5,094 nucleotides of DNA from Weeksellaceae bacterium. GTDB taxonomy: Bacteria > Bacteroidota > Bacteroidia > Flavobacteriales > Weeksellaceae. A program made the translations under genes and the position numbers. Positions 5,029 through 5,094 of the stretch are shown here, piece after piece. Positions within the stretch are counted from its first letter, which is position 1; every line of letters begins with the position of its first letter. Under the pieces are notes generated by a model, which saw only the letters and a list, made by a program, of their open reading frames with translations, was not told where the DNA came from and searched no databases. The stretch lies in NCBI GenBank assembly GCA_022701475.1, contig JAKOOI010000522.1, positions 1-5,094 of the forward strand, written 5' to 3'.

Positions 5029-5094
5029 ATGCTTAGCCCATTTAAAACCTACCTGGAACAGTTTACAGAAATTTCCGGAGCTGATATCCGGATG
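5029..5094 (+). CDS. N-terminus of a gene cut by the window edge, tentatively a Crp/Fnr-family regulator
   Basis: Twenty-two codons from ATG 5029 to the window end read MLSPFKTYLEQFTEISGADI then RM, with no stop. The frame is closed by TAA 4963-4965 and the ATG at 5029 is the first in it, so the start is well placed. There is no good Shine-Dalgarno; AGG sits too close to the ATG. A short amphipathic opening helix of the type 'F..YL..F..I...D' is common at the N-terminus of Bacteroidetes Crp/Fnr regulators, just before the cyclic-nucleotide-binding beta barrel. Twenty-two residues cannot prove this. I found no convincing promoter in the 150 bases upstream. Confidence 0.5.
   Translation, partial: MLSPFKTYLEQFTEISGADIRM

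Overview
The window looks like chromosomal DNA of a flavobacterium (Flavobacteriales; Chryseobacterium or another Weeksellaceae genus is my best guess). Three things point there: a type IX secretion (T9SS) sorting domain on the large secreted protein, promoters of the Bacteroidetes type (TTG, about 19 bases, TAnnTTTG), and AT-rich gaps with A-rich leaders in place of strong Shine-Dalgarno sites. All supported genes are on the + strand.

Layout. Bases 1-386 hold the C-terminal end of an FAD-dependent monooxygenase that begins outside the window. Three bases after its stop starts a 126-residue protein with four membrane segments (390-770), probably co-transcribed. A 278-base gap with a weak hairpin and a promoter-like -7 box leads to the dominant gene (1049-3802). 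This encodes a 917-residue secreted metallophosphoesterase of the purple-acid-phosphatase type: signal peptide, Fn-like domain, phosphoesterase core, an FN3-like domain with a WSxWS motif, three tandem 'DWIGIY' modules and a T9SS type A C-terminal signal. A clear hairpin terminator follows at 3822-3859.

The right third is AT-rich. It carries a GLOD5-like VOC (glyoxalase-fold) gene (4043-4435) with a good promoter of its own. After that come 593 bases without a confident gene, containing a strong hairpin terminator (4711-4746) far from any stop codon, possibly ending a small RNA. At the right edge (5029-5094) the first 22 codons of another gene appear, tentatively a Crp/Fnr-type regulator.

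The genes do not form one pathway. The window reads as an operon end, a stand-alone secreted enzyme and a stand-alone VOC gene. No CRISPR array, tRNA, rRNA or intact mobile element is visible. The points most worth a second look are the altered metal-ligand set of the phosphoesterase, its SKICH-like triple repeat, and the orphan terminator.
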